Positions 35,305 to 47,517 are shown, counted from the stretch's first letter. The stretch: 64,000 nucleotides of DNA from Ensifer adhaerens (GCF_002007205.1 NZ_LAZS01000005.1:1426001-1490000); one strand, 5' to 3'. Translations and numbers: made by a program. Notes: generated by a model not told the origin, from the sequence alone.

Positions 35305-36597
35305 ATGCCCGACAGCGCTGCTCACTCCCCAGGCTTCTGCCGCGACTGCCTCAAGGAACAGGCAGCGTCGGTGCGGCGCTGCCTTGCCTGCGGCAGTCCG
35401 CGCATTCTGCAGCATTCGGAACTCTACGATCTGACGCTGGCCCATATCGACTGCGACGCCTTCTATGCCTCGATCGAGAAGCGCGACAACCCGGAGCTTG
35501 CCGACAAGCCTGTTATCATCGGCGGCGGCAAGCGCGGTGTGGTCTCCACCGCCTGTTACGTCGCCCGCATCCATGGCGTGCGCTCGGCGATGCCGATGTT
35601 CAAGGCGCTGGAAGCCTGTCCCCAGGCAGTGGTGATCAAGCCCAACATGGAAAAATACGCGCGTGTCGGCCGCGAGGTTCGCACGTTGATGCAGGAACTG
35701 ACGCCGCTGGTGCAGCCGCTGTCGATCGACGAGGCCTTTCTGGAACTCAGCGGCACGGAACGGCTGCATCACGATCCGCCGGCGCGCACGCTTGCTCGGC
35801 TCGCCAGACGCATCGAGCAGGAGATCGGCATTACTGTCTCGGTCGGGCTTTCCTATTGCAAGTTCCTCGCCAAGGTGGCGTCCGACCTGCAAAAGCCGCG
35901 CGGCTTTTCCGTCATCGGCCAGGCCGAGGCGCTGGAGTTCCTGCGGGAAAAGCCGGTGACCCTGATCTGGGGCGTCGGCAAGGCCTTTGCCGCAACGCTG
36001 GAGCGCGACGGCGTGCGCACGATCGGGCAATTGCAGACGATGGAGGAAGGCGACCTCATGCGCCGCTACGGCACGATGGGGCAGCGGCTCTTCCGCCTGT
36101 CGCGCGGGCTCGACGAGAGGGCGGTCGAAATCGACGGAGAAGCCAAGAGCGTTTCCGCAGAGACGACGTTCAACGACGATATCGCGCGTTACGACGACCT
36201 GGTCACGCATCTGAGGCGCCTCAGCGAGCAGGTGGCCCACCGGCTGCGGAAGTCCGAGCTCGCCGGCCAGACGGTCGTTCTCAAGCTCAAGACTGCCGAC
36301 TTCAAGATCCGCACCCGCAACCGCCGCCTGGACAGCCCCACCCGCCTTGCCGACCGTATTTTCCGCACCGGTCTGCAGCTTCTCGAAAAAGAGGCGGACG
36401 GAACCAAGTACCGGCTGATCGGCATCGGCGTCAGCGATCTCTCCGCCCCGGATCTCGCCGACCCGCCCGACCTCGTCGACCCCGCGGCCACCCGGCGCGC
36501 CGCCGCCGAGGACGCGATGAACAGGCTGCGCGACAAATTCGGCAAGGCCAGCGTCGAGACCGGCTACACCTTCGGCACCCGAAAACGCGATCCGTGA
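35305..36597 (+). CDS. dinB: DNA polymerase IV with N-terminal Cys4 extension
   Basis: A 430-residue Y-family translesion polymerase. The catalytic carboxylates are D49 in [10 protein letters not shown] and D142/E143 in SIDEAFLEL, with the steric gate at F53/Y54. Thumb and little-finger (PAD) domains follow to about residue 365. Residues 1-40 form an extension with C12-x2-C15 and C26-x2-C29, a zinc-ribbon-like arrangement absent from E. coli DinB, whose polymerase domain begins near our residue 44. A perfect LexA box abuts the ATG and no Shine-Dalgarno is visible, so the message may be leaderless or the start may differ. A GTG at codon 23 would delete half of the Cys4 site. Confidence 0.95.
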   Translation: MPDSAAHSPGFCRDCLKEQAASVRRCLACGSPRILQHSELYDLTLAHIDCDAFYASIEKRDNPELADKPVIIGGGKRGVVSTACYVARIHGVRSAMPMFKALEACPQAVVIKPNMEKYARVGREVRTLMQELTPLVQPLSIDEAFLELSGTERLHHDPPARTLARLARRIEQEIGITVSVGLSYCKFLAKVASDLQKPRGFSVIGQAEALEFLREKPVTLIWGVGKAFAATLERDGVRTIGQLQTMEEGDLMRRYGTMGQRLFRLSRGLDERAVEIDGEAKSVSAETTFNDDIARYDDLVTHLRRLSEQVAHRLRKSELAGQTVVLKLKTADFKIRTRNRRLDSPTRLADRIFRTGLQLLEKEADGTKYRLIGIGVSDLSAPDLADPPDLVDPAATRRAAAEDAMNRLRDKFGKASVETGYTFGTRKRDP

Positions 36598-36736
36598 AAC
36601 CGCAGGCGCGCTTGCCCGACAAGCACGCGCTCGCAAGGCAATCACGCAACCTTGATCGACCCCACACACACCAGGATGAATTCCTTAAAGATTGAAGACT
36701 AGGCTTGTTCGCCAAGTCACGTGTTGGGTTGAGTGT

Positions 36737-37966
36737 ATGGTATCGCGTTTCGCTCTCACCGCCAGCGTCGTCGCACTGCTTCTATCGCCGGCCACCGGTT
36801 TTGCAGGCAGTCGCGGGCCGCTGCAGATCATCGTCTCGAAAGACCAGCAGTCGCTTGTCGTCTATGACGGCGACGCTGTCATTGCGACGTCGCCGGTCTC
36901 GACCGGAAAGGCAGGTCATACGACGCCATCGGGCATCTTTTCGATCCTGGAAAAGCGGCGCCATCACAAGTCGAACATCTATTCGAACGCGCCGATGCCG
37001 TTCATGCAGCGGCTCACCTGGTCGGGCATTGCGCTGCACGGCTCCAACCACGTGCCGGACTATCCGGCCTCGCATGGCTGCGTGCGGTTGCCGAGCGACT
37101 TTGCTGCCTCGCTCTACAAGATGACCGAGCGCGGCGTGCACGTGCTGATCTCGGACCGGCAGATAACGCCCTTGGAGGTCAAGAGCGCCCTGCTCTTCCG
37201 CCCGGCTCCGATCGATATCCAGCCGCCGCTTTCCGACGTGCCGCTGAGACCGGGAATCAGCCAGGCCGGAGACACGCCGGTGGAAGTGGCGATGCGGGAG
37301 CCGCCCGGCGGCGCCAATTCGGCCAGATCCACGGAAGAGCCGATCCGTATCCTGATCACCCGGAGCGACGCGCGCGACACCATGCGCGAGGTTCAGGCGT
37401 CCCTGGATTTCCTCGGCTACGCGCCCGGGGAGATCGACGGCCATGCCGGGCCGGCGACGATCGCGGCGCTGCGCGACTTTCAAACGAGCGAAGGCCTCGA
37501 TAGTGACGGCAAGCTGACGCCGGAATTGACCGACAGGCTCCTGCGCAAGGCCGGACGCACCCCGCCGCAGAACGGCAAGATCCTCGTGCGGCAAGGGTTC
37601 AAGCCGCTCTTCGAGGCGGGGCTCACGATCGACAAGCCGGAAGAAGCGCTCGGAACGCATTTCCTCCAGTTCCGGCACAATGAAGAGGAAGGTGCCGAAG
37701 GCAAGTGGTTCGGTGTCTCGCTCGAAAACCACTTGTCCGCCCCGACGAAGAAGCGGCTCGGCATCTCCATGGAGGCCGATCCCTTCGCCTATAATGGCAT
37801 ACAGCGCACGCTCGCGCGCATGACGATAGCCGACGATGTCCGCAAGCGCGTGGAAGCGTTGCTCGCCGAGGGCTCATCGCTCTCGATCGCCGATATGGAG
37901 AGCGGGCTGGAGACCGGCCAGGGCACCGATTTCATCACCATTACCCGGACGCGTCCCGGCGGCTGA
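36737..37966 (+). CDS. L,D-transpeptidase with peptidoglycan-binding domain
   Basis: A 409-residue secreted enzyme for 3-3 crosslinks or protein attachment in peptidoglycan. A signal peptide (about 1-24, ending GFAGS) precedes a YkuD domain with H101-G102 and the catalytic SHGCVRLP (C115). A PG_binding_1-like repeat lies about residues 215-270 (VQASLDFLGYAPGEIDGHAGPAT...). The C-terminal 120 residues resemble no domain I recognise. Rhizobiales rely heavily on L,D-crosslinks for polar growth. I chose ATG 36737 because it opens the signal peptide. Confidence 0.87.
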   Translation: MVSRFALTASVVALLLSPATGFAGSRGPLQIIVSKDQQSLVVYDGDAVIATSPVSTGKAGHTTPSGIFSILEKRRHHKSNIYSNAPMPFMQRLTWSGIALHGSNHVPDYPASHGCVRLPSDFAASLYKMTERGVHVLISDRQITPLEVKSALLFRPAPIDIQPPLSDVPLRPGISQAGDTPVEVAMREPPGGANSARSTEEPIRILITRSDARDTMREVQASLDFLGYAPGEIDGHAGPATIAALRDFQTSEGLDSDGKLTPELTDRLLRKAGRTPPQNGKILVRQGFKPLFEAGLTIDKPEEALGTHFLQFRHNEEEGAEGKWFGVSLENHLSAPTKKRLGISMEADPFAYNGIQRTLARMTIADDVRKRVEALLAEGSSLSIADMESGLETGQGTDFITITRTRPGG

Positions 37967-38068
37967 TCCAGCGAGACCGCAGACCAGCACCCGGCCCGCC
38001 GCCGGTCACCAGCCTTCAAACCTTGTCGGCCGCAACTCCGCTTCGGTCAGGCGAAGAACGGTCCAGGA

Positions 38069-41566
<3,498 letters not shown>

Positions 41567-41709
41567 CGTCGCACCCTGATTCCTGTCCAGTCGGAAGGAT
41601 ATCCCGTTTATCGCCCGCCATGTCCAGTTTCCCCTGACATGTCGTCCCCCTTATTCAATCGGTAAGAGGCGCTTTTACGGAGGGTGCTTGAGAGGAGATA
41701 TCCGCGCCC

Positions 41710-41796
41710 TCAGAGGCCGAGCGCGATGAATGAGATACTTGCGATGAACAGGCTCATCGAAGTGAAGGCGGCGAGGTCACGAACAAAATCAGTCAT
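41710..41796 (-). CDS. 28-residue SOS-controlled membrane peptide, SidA-like candidate
   Basis: ATG 41796 opens a 28-codon frame ending at TGA 41712-41710. An AAGGAG Shine-Dalgarno lies 7 bases upstream. The product starts MTDFVRDLAAF and continues as one hydrophobic helix (SMSLFIASISFIALGL) to the C-terminus, so a single-pass inner-membrane peptide. The promoter in front contains CTTGAC, and a perfect LexA box lies between it and the -10 region. Size, topology and LexA control resemble Caulobacter SidA (29 residues), which blocks division at FtsW/FtsN during SOS. Similarity of residues was not checked; function is inferred. Confidence 0.72.
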   Translation of the reverse strand: MTDFVRDLAAFTSMSLFIASISFIALGL

Positions 41797-41825
41797 AACA
41801 TGGCTCCTTTTCCGTTATGTTTTTA

Positions 41826-41854
41826 CTTTGTTCCATTTTTGTTCACGCGTCAAG
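41826..41854 (-). promoter_or_regulatory. Promoter of the 28-residue peptide gene
   Basis: On the minus strand CTTGAC (41854-41849) is followed after 17 bases by ACAAAG (41831-41826). The -35 box is perfect for rhizobia and the -10 is weak. The transcript would begin about 23-25 bases before the ATG. The LexA operator fills the spacer. Confidence 0.65.
41830..41844 (-). promoter_or_regulatory. LexA (SOS) box upstream of the 28-residue peptide
   Basis: Read on the minus strand, GAAC-AAAAATG-GAAC is a perfect direct-repeat operator (GTTC-N7-GTTC on the plus strand). It sits between -35 and -10 of the minus-strand promoter. It is also 138 bases upstream of the divergent secreted protein gene at 41982. 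Confidence 0.9.
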
Positions 41855-41981
41855 CCGAGCGACGCCACTCTCTTCACGATGGTTAACAGGGCAAGCGAGT
41901 GCAGGTTCACCCGCAACCGCGGGCTTGAGCAAAACGCTGCGTCCGCCTATCAAGAGGAACAACCGAGCGGAGCGTTTCGAC

Positions 41982-42554
41982 ATGCATGCACGCCTGATCC
42001 TGCCCTTGCTGTTTCTGTTTTCGACGGCCGCTTCCGCGACGGAGGTGATCGACCCTGCCCGCATCGTCTCCGCCGCCATCGGAGATTGGAACAAGGACGG
42101 CAGCCAGGATCTCGCGCTCATCGTGCGGCCCACCGAAGGCAGCGATGATGACAACGGCGTCTATCTCTACCTTGCTGGCGACGATGGTGCGCTCACGTTG
42201 AAATCATCGATTACGAACAAGGTCTGGGGTCAGTTCGAACTCGCCGGACAGTCACCGTCGATCGCGGCGCTGCCGAGCGGCTCGCTGCTCATCACCAGCC
42301 ACAACGATGCCGTCGGACGGGATCGCTGGGAACAGAAACTGACGGTCGCCTATCGCAATTTCGAGTTCGTGGTCGCCGGCTACACCTATTCGTCCTACGA
42401 CACGCTCGATCCGGACAACACGTCGCAATGCGACCTCAACGTGCTGACGGGCAAGGGCAAATCCAACGACAAGCCGGTGGCAACCAAGGGCGAGCTCGTG
42501 CTTCTCAAGGACTGGTCCGACGATCGTGGCCAGAAGGCCTGCGGCCTGCAATAA
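41982..42554 (+). CDS. Secreted protein with calcium-binding-like FG-GAP motif
   Basis: A 190-residue protein not recognised as a named family. Residues 1-18 are a signal peptide (MHARLILPLLFLFSTAASA). The mature start contains AAIGDWNKDGSQDLALIV, the Asp-rich D-x-[DN]-x-DG-x-x-D loop found in FG-GAP/VCBS and EF-hand-like repeats, present once. Two Cys near the C-terminus could form a disulfide. It is divergent from the SOS peptide and followed by the DUF5680 gene. Probably periplasmic; function unknown. Confidence 0.72.
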   Translation: MHARLILPLLFLFSTAASATEVIDPARIVSAAIGDWNKDGSQDLALIVRPTEGSDDDNGVYLYLAGDDGALTLKSSITNKVWGQFELAGQSPSIAALPSGSLLITSHNDAVGRDRWEQKLTVAYRNFEFVVAGYTYSSYDTLDPDNTSQCDLNVLTGKGKSNDKPVATKGELVLLKDWSDDRGQKACGLQ

Positions 42555-42563
42555 TCGGGTACT

Positions 42564-42578
42564 GTTCTCTATTTGTTC
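42564..42578 (+). promoter_or_regulatory. LexA (SOS) box of the DUF5680 gene
   Basis: GTTC-TCTATTT-GTTC is a perfect alphaproteobacterial LexA operator. It overlaps a possible -10 box (CTATTT, 42569-42574) that lies 17 bases after CTGCAA. The DUF5680 ATG is 56 bases downstream. Confidence 0.88.
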
Positions 42579-42633
42579 TTTACAACCTCGACGGATCGCG
42601 ACATCCTTCTCCGCGAACGTATGAGGAACAATC

Positions 42634-43095
42634 ATGGCCGCGCTCGAACCACTCCGAGACTTCATCGTCGAAGCCAAATCAAACACCTATGTCGGCGGCG
42701 GCGGGCGACGCTCGTCGTCACGCCCGGGCTCCCACGGCTACGAGCGGGATCGCTGGCGCTACCTCGACAGCTATTTCGGCGGGACCGATTTCGCCGGACA
42801 GGAGACCGTTTGGCACGACGACAAGCCACACTGGGCGATGAACTATTTCGGTCGGATCATCCGTCCTGAACTCATCGACGGGGAAAAGGCAGGCCTCGTC
42901 ATCAAGGCAGCACTTCAGGCGATGTATCGGGAGAAGCGGCATTTCCTCGGTGGCACCGAGTTCCGGCACGCCCATGGCTACTACATCGACAACAGCCGTG
43001 GCGACACCGCACATTTTTCCGGGCACGAGGTCATCTTCGTCGATGGCGAGGAGGCCTACGAGTTGGATTATCGCGGCGGAATGATCAAGCCATGA
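42634..43095 (+). CDS. DUF5680 domain protein, predicted SOS gene
   Basis: A 153-residue soluble protein with the DUF5680 pattern: LxxFIVEAKxNTYVGGG near the start, RDRWRYLDSYFGGTDFAGQETVW, WAMNYFGRII, GTEFRHAHGYYIDNSRGDTAHFSGHEVIF and a final ELDYRGGMIKP. Conserved Trp, Tyr, His and Asp residues suggest a binding or catalytic pocket, but no activity is known to me. GAGGAAC precedes the ATG. A perfect LexA box lies 55 bases upstream, so induction by DNA damage is predicted. Confidence 0.82.
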   Translation: MAALEPLRDFIVEAKSNTYVGGGGRRSSSRPGSHGYERDRWRYLDSYFGGTDFAGQETVWHDDKPHWAMNYFGRIIRPELIDGEKAGLVIKAALQAMYREKRHFLGGTEFRHAHGYYIDNSRGDTAHFSGHEVIFVDGEEAYELDYRGGMIKP

Positions 43096-43166
43096 CGTCA
43101 ACACCCGGCGCCAGGTGCGACGGACGACCGGTGAGGACGGGCAAGTCGTTGAGGCCGCGGCCGCGG

Positions 43167-43250
43167 TTACTTCCTCTCGACGGCCTTGGCGTCCGCGATC
43201 GTCACGCGGCGGTCTTGCCTCCAGCGCGTCGAAATCACCGTCCTTGTCAT
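43167..43250 (-). CDS. Possible 27-residue ORF coupled to lolC
   Basis: The lolC stop overlaps an ATG (ATGA) that opens a 27-codon frame rich in Arg and Lys (MTRTVISTRWRQDRRV...). This is the place where lolD often starts in related genomes, but no ATPase sequence follows. It may be a remnant or chance. Low confidence. Confidence 0.25.
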   Translation of the reverse strand: MTRTVISTRWRQDRRVTIADAKAVERK

Positions 43251-44557
43251 TCGTAACGCAGGGCCTGCACCGGATCGAGGCGCGAGGCGCGCCAGGCCGG
43301 GAAGATCGTGGAGAGGAAGGAAAGGGTGAGCGCCATGACGACGACGAGCACGGTCTCGTCGGCGTTCATGTCGGCCGGGAGCTGGTTGAGGAAATAAAGC
43401 TCCGGGCTGAACAGCGTCGTTCCCGAGATCCACGAGAAGAACTGGCGGATGGACTCGATGTTGAGGCAGACGACGACGCCGAGCGCCACGCCGGCGACCG
43501 TTCCGGCAACACCGATCGCAGCCCCCGTCATGAAGAAGATGCGCATCACCGAGCCCGAGGTCGCGCCCATCGTCCGCAGGATCGCGATATCGCTGCCCTT
43601 GTCCTTCACCAGCATGATCAGGCCGGAGATGATGTTGAGCGCCGCGACCAGCACGATCAGCGACAGGATCATGAACATTACGTTGCTCTGGACCTCGAGC
43701 GTGGAGAAGAAGGTCTTGTTGCGGTCGCGCCAGTCGGTGATGAAGATCTGCCGTCCGGCCGCGTCCTCGATCGGCTGGCGCAGTTCCTCGACGACATCGG
43801 GATGCTCGACGAAGATCTCGATCGACTGGACCAGTCCTTCGGCGTTGAAGAAAAGCTGCGCTTCCTCAAGCGGCATGAAGAGGATCGTCGCGTCATACTC
43901 CGACATGCCGATCTCGTAGATCGCCGAGACGGTATAGGCCTTCACCCGCGGGTTCATGCCAAGCGGCGTCACGTCGCCGTTGGGTGAGGTCAGTGTGATC
44001 GTGCCGCCGACCTGAATGCCGAGCTGCTCGGCCATGCGCGAACCGATCGCCACACCTGAGCCGGAAGCAAAGCCGACGAGATCGCCGGACTGGATATGGT
44101 CGGAAACCGACTTCATCTTGCTGAGGTCATCGGCACGGATGCCGCGCACCAGCGCGCCCGTGGAACTGTCGCCGATCCCTTGCGCCAGCACCTGGCCCTC
44201 GACCATCGGGATCGCCATGGTGACGCCCTTGACGCCCGAGAACTTCGTCGCCAGATCCGCATAGTTGTCGAGCGGCCCGTCGATCGGCTGGACGATCATG
44301 TGGCCGTTGATGCCGAGAATGCGGGAAATCAGCTCGGTACGGAAACCGTTCATGACGGCCATGACGATGATCAGCGTCGCCACGCCGAGCATGATGCCGA
44401 TGAACGAGAAGCCGGCGATGACAGAGATGAAGGCTTCCTTGCGTCTCGAGCGCAGGTAGCGCCAGGCCACCATGCGCTCGAAGGCGGAAAAGGGTCGGCT
44501 GGAGGACTTTTCAGGCTGCGCTGCGGCCTGCACCTGATTTTCAGTCACGGCGGTCAT
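43247..44557 (-). CDS. lolC: Lipoprotein-releasing ABC transporter permease (LolC/LolE family)
   Basis: A 436-residue inner-membrane permease of the Lol system, which extracts lipoproteins for delivery to LolA. Topology is one TM near residues 43-65, a large periplasmic domain (about 70-290), and three TM helices in the C-terminal FtsX domain (about 295-425). The motif WRYLRSRRKEAFISVIAGFSFIGI opens it, and ILRTMGATSGSVMRIFFMTGAAIG is the coupling helix that meets the ATPase. It lies 19 bases after proS. The ATPase gene lolD is not in the window. Alphaproteobacteria often use a single LolC/E-type (LolF) permease. Confidence 0.92.
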   Translation of the reverse strand: MTAVTENQVQAAAQPEKSSSRPFSAFERMVAWRYLRSRRKEAFISVIAGFSFIGIMLGVATLIIVMAVMNGFRTELISRILGINGHMIVQPIDGPLDNYADLATKFSGVKGVTMAIPMVEGQVLAQGIGDSSTGALVRGIRADDLSKMKSVSDHIQSGDLVGFASGSGVAIGSRMAEQLGIQVGGTITLTSPNGDVTPLGMNPRVKAYTVSAIYEIGMSEYDATILFMPLEEAQLFFNAEGLVQSIEIFVEHPDVVEELRQPIEDAAGRQIFITDWRDRNKTFFSTLEVQSNVMFMILSLIVLVAALNIISGLIMLVKDKGSDIAILRTMGATSGSVMRIFFMTGAAIGVAGTVAGVALGVVVCLNIESIRQFFSWISGTTLFSPELYFLNQLPADMNADETVLVVVMALTLSFLSTIFPAWRASRLDPVQALRYE

Positions 44558-44576
44558 CCTGCCTTCCCTCGCCTCA

Positions 44577-45905
44577 TCACTTCGTTGCGATCAGCTTGTT
44601 GATCGCCGCTTCGACGGTCATCGTTTCGCGCTCGCCGGTCTTGCGATCCTTGAGCTCGACTTCGCCATTGGCGATCGAGCGCGGACCGACGATCACCTGC
44701 ACGGGAACGCCAATGAGATCGGCGGTTGCGAACTTCGCACCGGCACGGTCGTCGCGGTCGTCGAGAAGCACGTCGAATCCGGCATTGCCGAGCTTCGAGT
44801 AGATGGTTTCGCAGGCGCCGTCGCAAGCCGCATCGCCCGCTTTCATATTGATGATCACGGCATCGAACGGGGCGATCGACTTCGGCCAGATAATGCCGTT
44901 GTCGTCGTGCGAGGCTTCGATGATCGCCGGCACGAGGCGGGTCGGACCGATGCCGTAGGAGCCCATATGGACCGCATGCTCCTTGCCGTCGGGGCCGAGA
45001 ACCTTGGCGCCCATGGCTTCGGAATACTTGGTGCCGAAATAGAAGATATGGCCGACTTCGATGCCGCGGGCCGACAGGCGGTCGCCTTCGGCCACCGCGT
45101 TGAAGGCTGCTTCGTCGTGCATTTCCGACGTCGCCGCGTAACGCGAGGTCCACTTGTCGAAGATCGCCTTCAGGCCGGCGACGTCATCGAAGTTGGTTTC
45201 TTCGCCCGGAATGTCGAAGCCGAGGAAGTCCTTGTGGCAGAAGACTTCGGATTCGCCGGTGTCGGCGAGGATGATGAATTCGTGGCTGAGGTTGCCGCCG
45301 ATCGGGCCGGTGTCGGCGCGCATCGGAATGGCGCGAAGCCCCATGCGCGCGAAGGTGCGCAGATACGCGGCGAACATGCGGTTATAGGCGTGTTCGGCCC
45401 CTTCCCGGTCGAGATCGAAGGAGTAGGCATCCTTCATCAGGAATTCGCGCGAGCGCATGGTGCCGAAGCGCGGACGGATCTCGTCGCGGAACTTCAGCTG
45501 GATATGATAGAGGTTGAGCGGCAGATCGCGGTAGGACTTCACATAGGAGCGGAAGACATCCGTGATCATTTCCTCGTTCGTCGGACCGTAGAGCATCGGC
45601 CGGTCCTGGCGGTCCTTGATGCGCAGCATCTCCTTGCCATAGGCGTCGTAGCGGCCGCTCTCCTGCCACAGCTCGGCGGACTGGAGCGTCGGCATCAGGA
45701 GTTCAACAGCGCCTGAACGGTTCTGCTCCTCGCGGATGATCGCATTGACCTTGTCGAGAACCCGCTTGCCCAGTGGCAGCCAGGTATAGATGCCCGAGGA
45801 TTGCTGCCGGATCATGCCCGTACGGAGCATGAGGCGGTGGGAAACGATTTCCGCTTCCTTAGGATTTTCCTTGAGGATGGGCATGAAAAAGCGGGACAGG
45901 CGCAT
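44577..45905 (-). CDS. proS: Prolyl-tRNA synthetase (short alphaproteobacterial type)
   Basis: Class II synthetase charging tRNA(Pro). At 442 residues it lacks the roughly 180-residue editing insertion of E. coli ProRS, as is usual in alphaproteobacteria. Motif 1 lies in [24 protein letters not shown], motif 2 in [26 protein letters not shown], and motif 3 in [10 protein letters not shown]. The C-terminal anticodon-binding domain (about 345-442) ends in INKLIATK. It is the first gene of a proS-lolC unit, with a likely promoter about 290 bases upstream. Confidence 0.96.
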   Translation of the reverse strand: MRLSRFFMPILKENPKEAEIVSHRLMLRTGMIRQQSSGIYTWLPLGKRVLDKVNAIIREEQNRSGAVELLMPTLQSAELWQESGRYDAYGKEMLRIKDRQDRPMLYGPTNEEMITDVFRSYVKSYRDLPLNLYHIQLKFRDEIRPRFGTMRSREFLMKDAYSFDLDREGAEHAYNRMFAAYLRTFARMGLRAIPMRADTGPIGGNLSHEFIILADTGESEVFCHKDFLGFDIPGEETNFDDVAGLKAIFDKWTSRYAATSEMHDEAAFNAVAEGDRLSARGIEVGHIFYFGTKYSEAMGAKVLGPDGKEHAVHMGSYGIGPTRLVPAIIEASHDDNGIIWPKSIAPFDAVIINMKAGDAACDGACETIYSKLGNAGFDVLLDDRDDRAGAKFATADLIGVPVQVIVGPRSIANGEVELKDRKTGERETMTVEAAINKLIATK

Positions 45906-46197
45906 GACGGGTTCCAGAACTTGATGAACGTCGCACTATCGGCGGATTCGGGCGAAATGACGTTGAGCTTAGATGCCGGCTTCACCTTTTGATTGGTAAA
46001 GGCGACCGCTGCTTCTCGGGTCGGGGCTCTTTCGTTTTCCATCACCGGTGGAGCCGGCAGGGAACCTTTATGAGCCTTGCGTTCATAGCTGCTTCGCAGG
46101 CGGAAGAAAACCCTGCTCTCTGTTCTCACGGGCAGAGAAAGCATCCACGGATTTTGAGGGGAAACGCGAGGCTGATCCTGCGTCAAAAGAGCACGCT

Positions 46198-46226
46198 AGT
46201 AACAATATTACGACAGGAACTGTCAA
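46198..46226 (-). promoter_or_regulatory. Probable proS promoter
   Basis: On the minus strand a perfect TTGACA (46226-46221) is followed after 17 bases by GTTACT (46203-46198). It points to proS, giving a leader of about 285 bases. Confidence 0.5.
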
Positions 46227-46425
46227 CGGGAATATTTTACTCGACTGTAGCAAAAATGCAAAAAAACAGGATGACAGCGCCCAATGTTTGGGCTAGTTTC
46301 GGCTCACAAAACAGGCATGAAGACTAAATTCTTGCCGACTTTCGCGGTCAAGTCTTGGGAGGATAAGATCTTAGGCGCGCCTAGTCGCTGCCGCCGGAAA
46401 CGGATTAAAGATCACGCGAAACTTG

Positions 46426-46457
46426 AAAAACAAGGCTTTCAGCCTTGTTTTTTTTTG
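46426..46457. terminator. Bidirectional intrinsic terminator
   Basis: CAAGGCT-TTC-AGCCTTG is flanked by five A on the left and nine T on the right, so each strand has a stem followed by a T-tract. It could end the long transcript from the nuo/DUF1467 side and an unidentified plus-strand transcript. Confidence 0.85.
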
Positions 46458-46654
46458 CTTTTCAGCAAGCGACATCAGCGCGAAGCACGTTACAAAATTG
46501 AACTATGTCAATTTCACGGCGGTCAATCCTGCAATTGCTCGGGTTTTGTCCGCAGGCATGTGCATGGCCGTGTCAAGGCGTGGATGCGCCCATCAAATTG
46601 CAGAGAACTTGTCGCATCCGGGCGACCGGCCCGTGCGGCGGCCGCGCTAACTAA

Positions 46655-46924
46655 TCAATCAAATTTTGGGTAGAAACGCGGAATGGAATCGATGCCGTAG
46701 CCGAGCCTCACGGAAACGATGTACCAGGCCAGCTGAATGACGGCCGCAATTACCGTCGTCAAAAGCACGACGCGTTTCGCGTTGAACCTTGCCGGCGCGC
46801 TCTCGACACTGCCGGGAACGACGCTGTTTTCTTCGGCCTGGGTGCGCACGCCCAGTGGCAGCACGGCAAAGAGCGTAATCCACCAGATGATGAAGTAGAT
46901 GGCAAAGGTCGAAAAAAGCGGCAT
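46655..46924 (-). CDS. DUF1467 family membrane protein
   Basis: An 89-residue protein with two hydrophobic helices (about 5-25 and 55-75). The opening FAIYFIIWWITLFAVLPLGVRTQ is diagnostic of DUF1467, an alphaproteobacterial family of unknown function. The ATG at 46924 is the family start. It lies 130 bases after mce, so it may be at the end of the nuo-birA-rnj-mce unit or have its own promoter. Confidence 0.9.
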   Translation of the reverse strand: MPLFSTFAIYFIIWWITLFAVLPLGVRTQAEENSVVPGSVESAPARFNAKRVVLLTTVIAAVIQLAWYIVSVRLGYGIDSIPRFYPKFD

Positions 46925-47054
46925 TTCAAGCTCCCGGTGAAGGCGATCGGCAAGACGGCGAGCAACCCGCGTTTCGCCGCGACTTCCGCGACATTCCGTC
47001 CGCCTTATAGCGCCGCCGGCCCGATCGCACAAACCGCGATCGCGCGATCAACTG

Positions 47055-47459
47055 TCACACCTCTTCGAGTTCGATCAGCGTGCCCTGGAAATCCTTGGGA
47101 TGCAGGAAGAGCACGGGCTTGCCGTGCGCCCCGATCTTCGGCTCGCCATCGCCCAGCACCCGTGCACCGGCGGCACGCAGCGCGTCGCGCGCCGACAGGA
47201 TGTTCTCCACCTCGTAGCAGATGTGATGCATTCCGCCCGAGGGGTTCTTTGCCAGGAAGGCCGCGATCGGCGAGCCCTCGCCGAGCGGTTCCAGCAGTTC
47301 GACCTTGGTGTTGGCAAGTGCCACGAACACGACGGTGACGCCGTGCTCGGGCAAGGCCTGCGGTTCGGTGACGGAGGCACCGAGGGTCGAGCGATAGCTT
47401 TCGGCGGCGGCGTGAAGATCCGGCACGGCGATGGCGATGTGGTTCACTCTTCCGAGCAT
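47055..47459 (-). CDS. mce: Methylmalonyl-CoA epimerase
   Basis: A 134-residue VOC-fold metalloenzyme that interconverts (2R)- and (2S)-methylmalonyl-CoA in propionyl-CoA use. Visible are the opening LGRVNHIAIAVPDL (first metal His), VELLEPLGEGSPIAAFL, GGMHHICYEV (second His) and GTLIELEEV (Glu ligand). It is encoded 58 bases after rnj. The link to the nuo operon is positional. Confidence 0.92.
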   Translation of the reverse strand: MLGRVNHIAIAVPDLHAAAESYRSTLGASVTEPQALPEHGVTVVFVALANTKVELLEPLGEGSPIAAFLAKNPSGGMHHICYEVENILSARDALRAAGARVLGDGEPKIGAHGKPVLFLHPKDFQGTLIELEEV

Positions 47460-47517
47460 TGCGATCCTCCCGCTTTGACTTCCGGTTCCGCTTACATGGT
47501 CGCAGAGAGCGCGCCGA

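Larger units (their letters stand above)
45906..46654. other. Gene-poor 749-base gap between proS and the DUF1467 gene
   Basis: No convincing coding region was found on either strand. The gap holds a TTGACA-type minus-strand promoter (46198-46226), a 12-base palindrome TAGGCGCGCCTA (46372-46383), and a strong bidirectional terminator (46426-46457). The part from about 46190 to 46320 is more A+T-rich than the surroundings. A roughly 285-base proS leader and a long 3' tail of the DUF1467 transcript would both lie here. Confidence 0.6.

Noticed and set aside
46284-46673. 129-codon frame in the proS-DUF1467 gap
   Set aside because: It runs through a strong terminator hairpin and T-tract, has no ribosome site and resembles no family.
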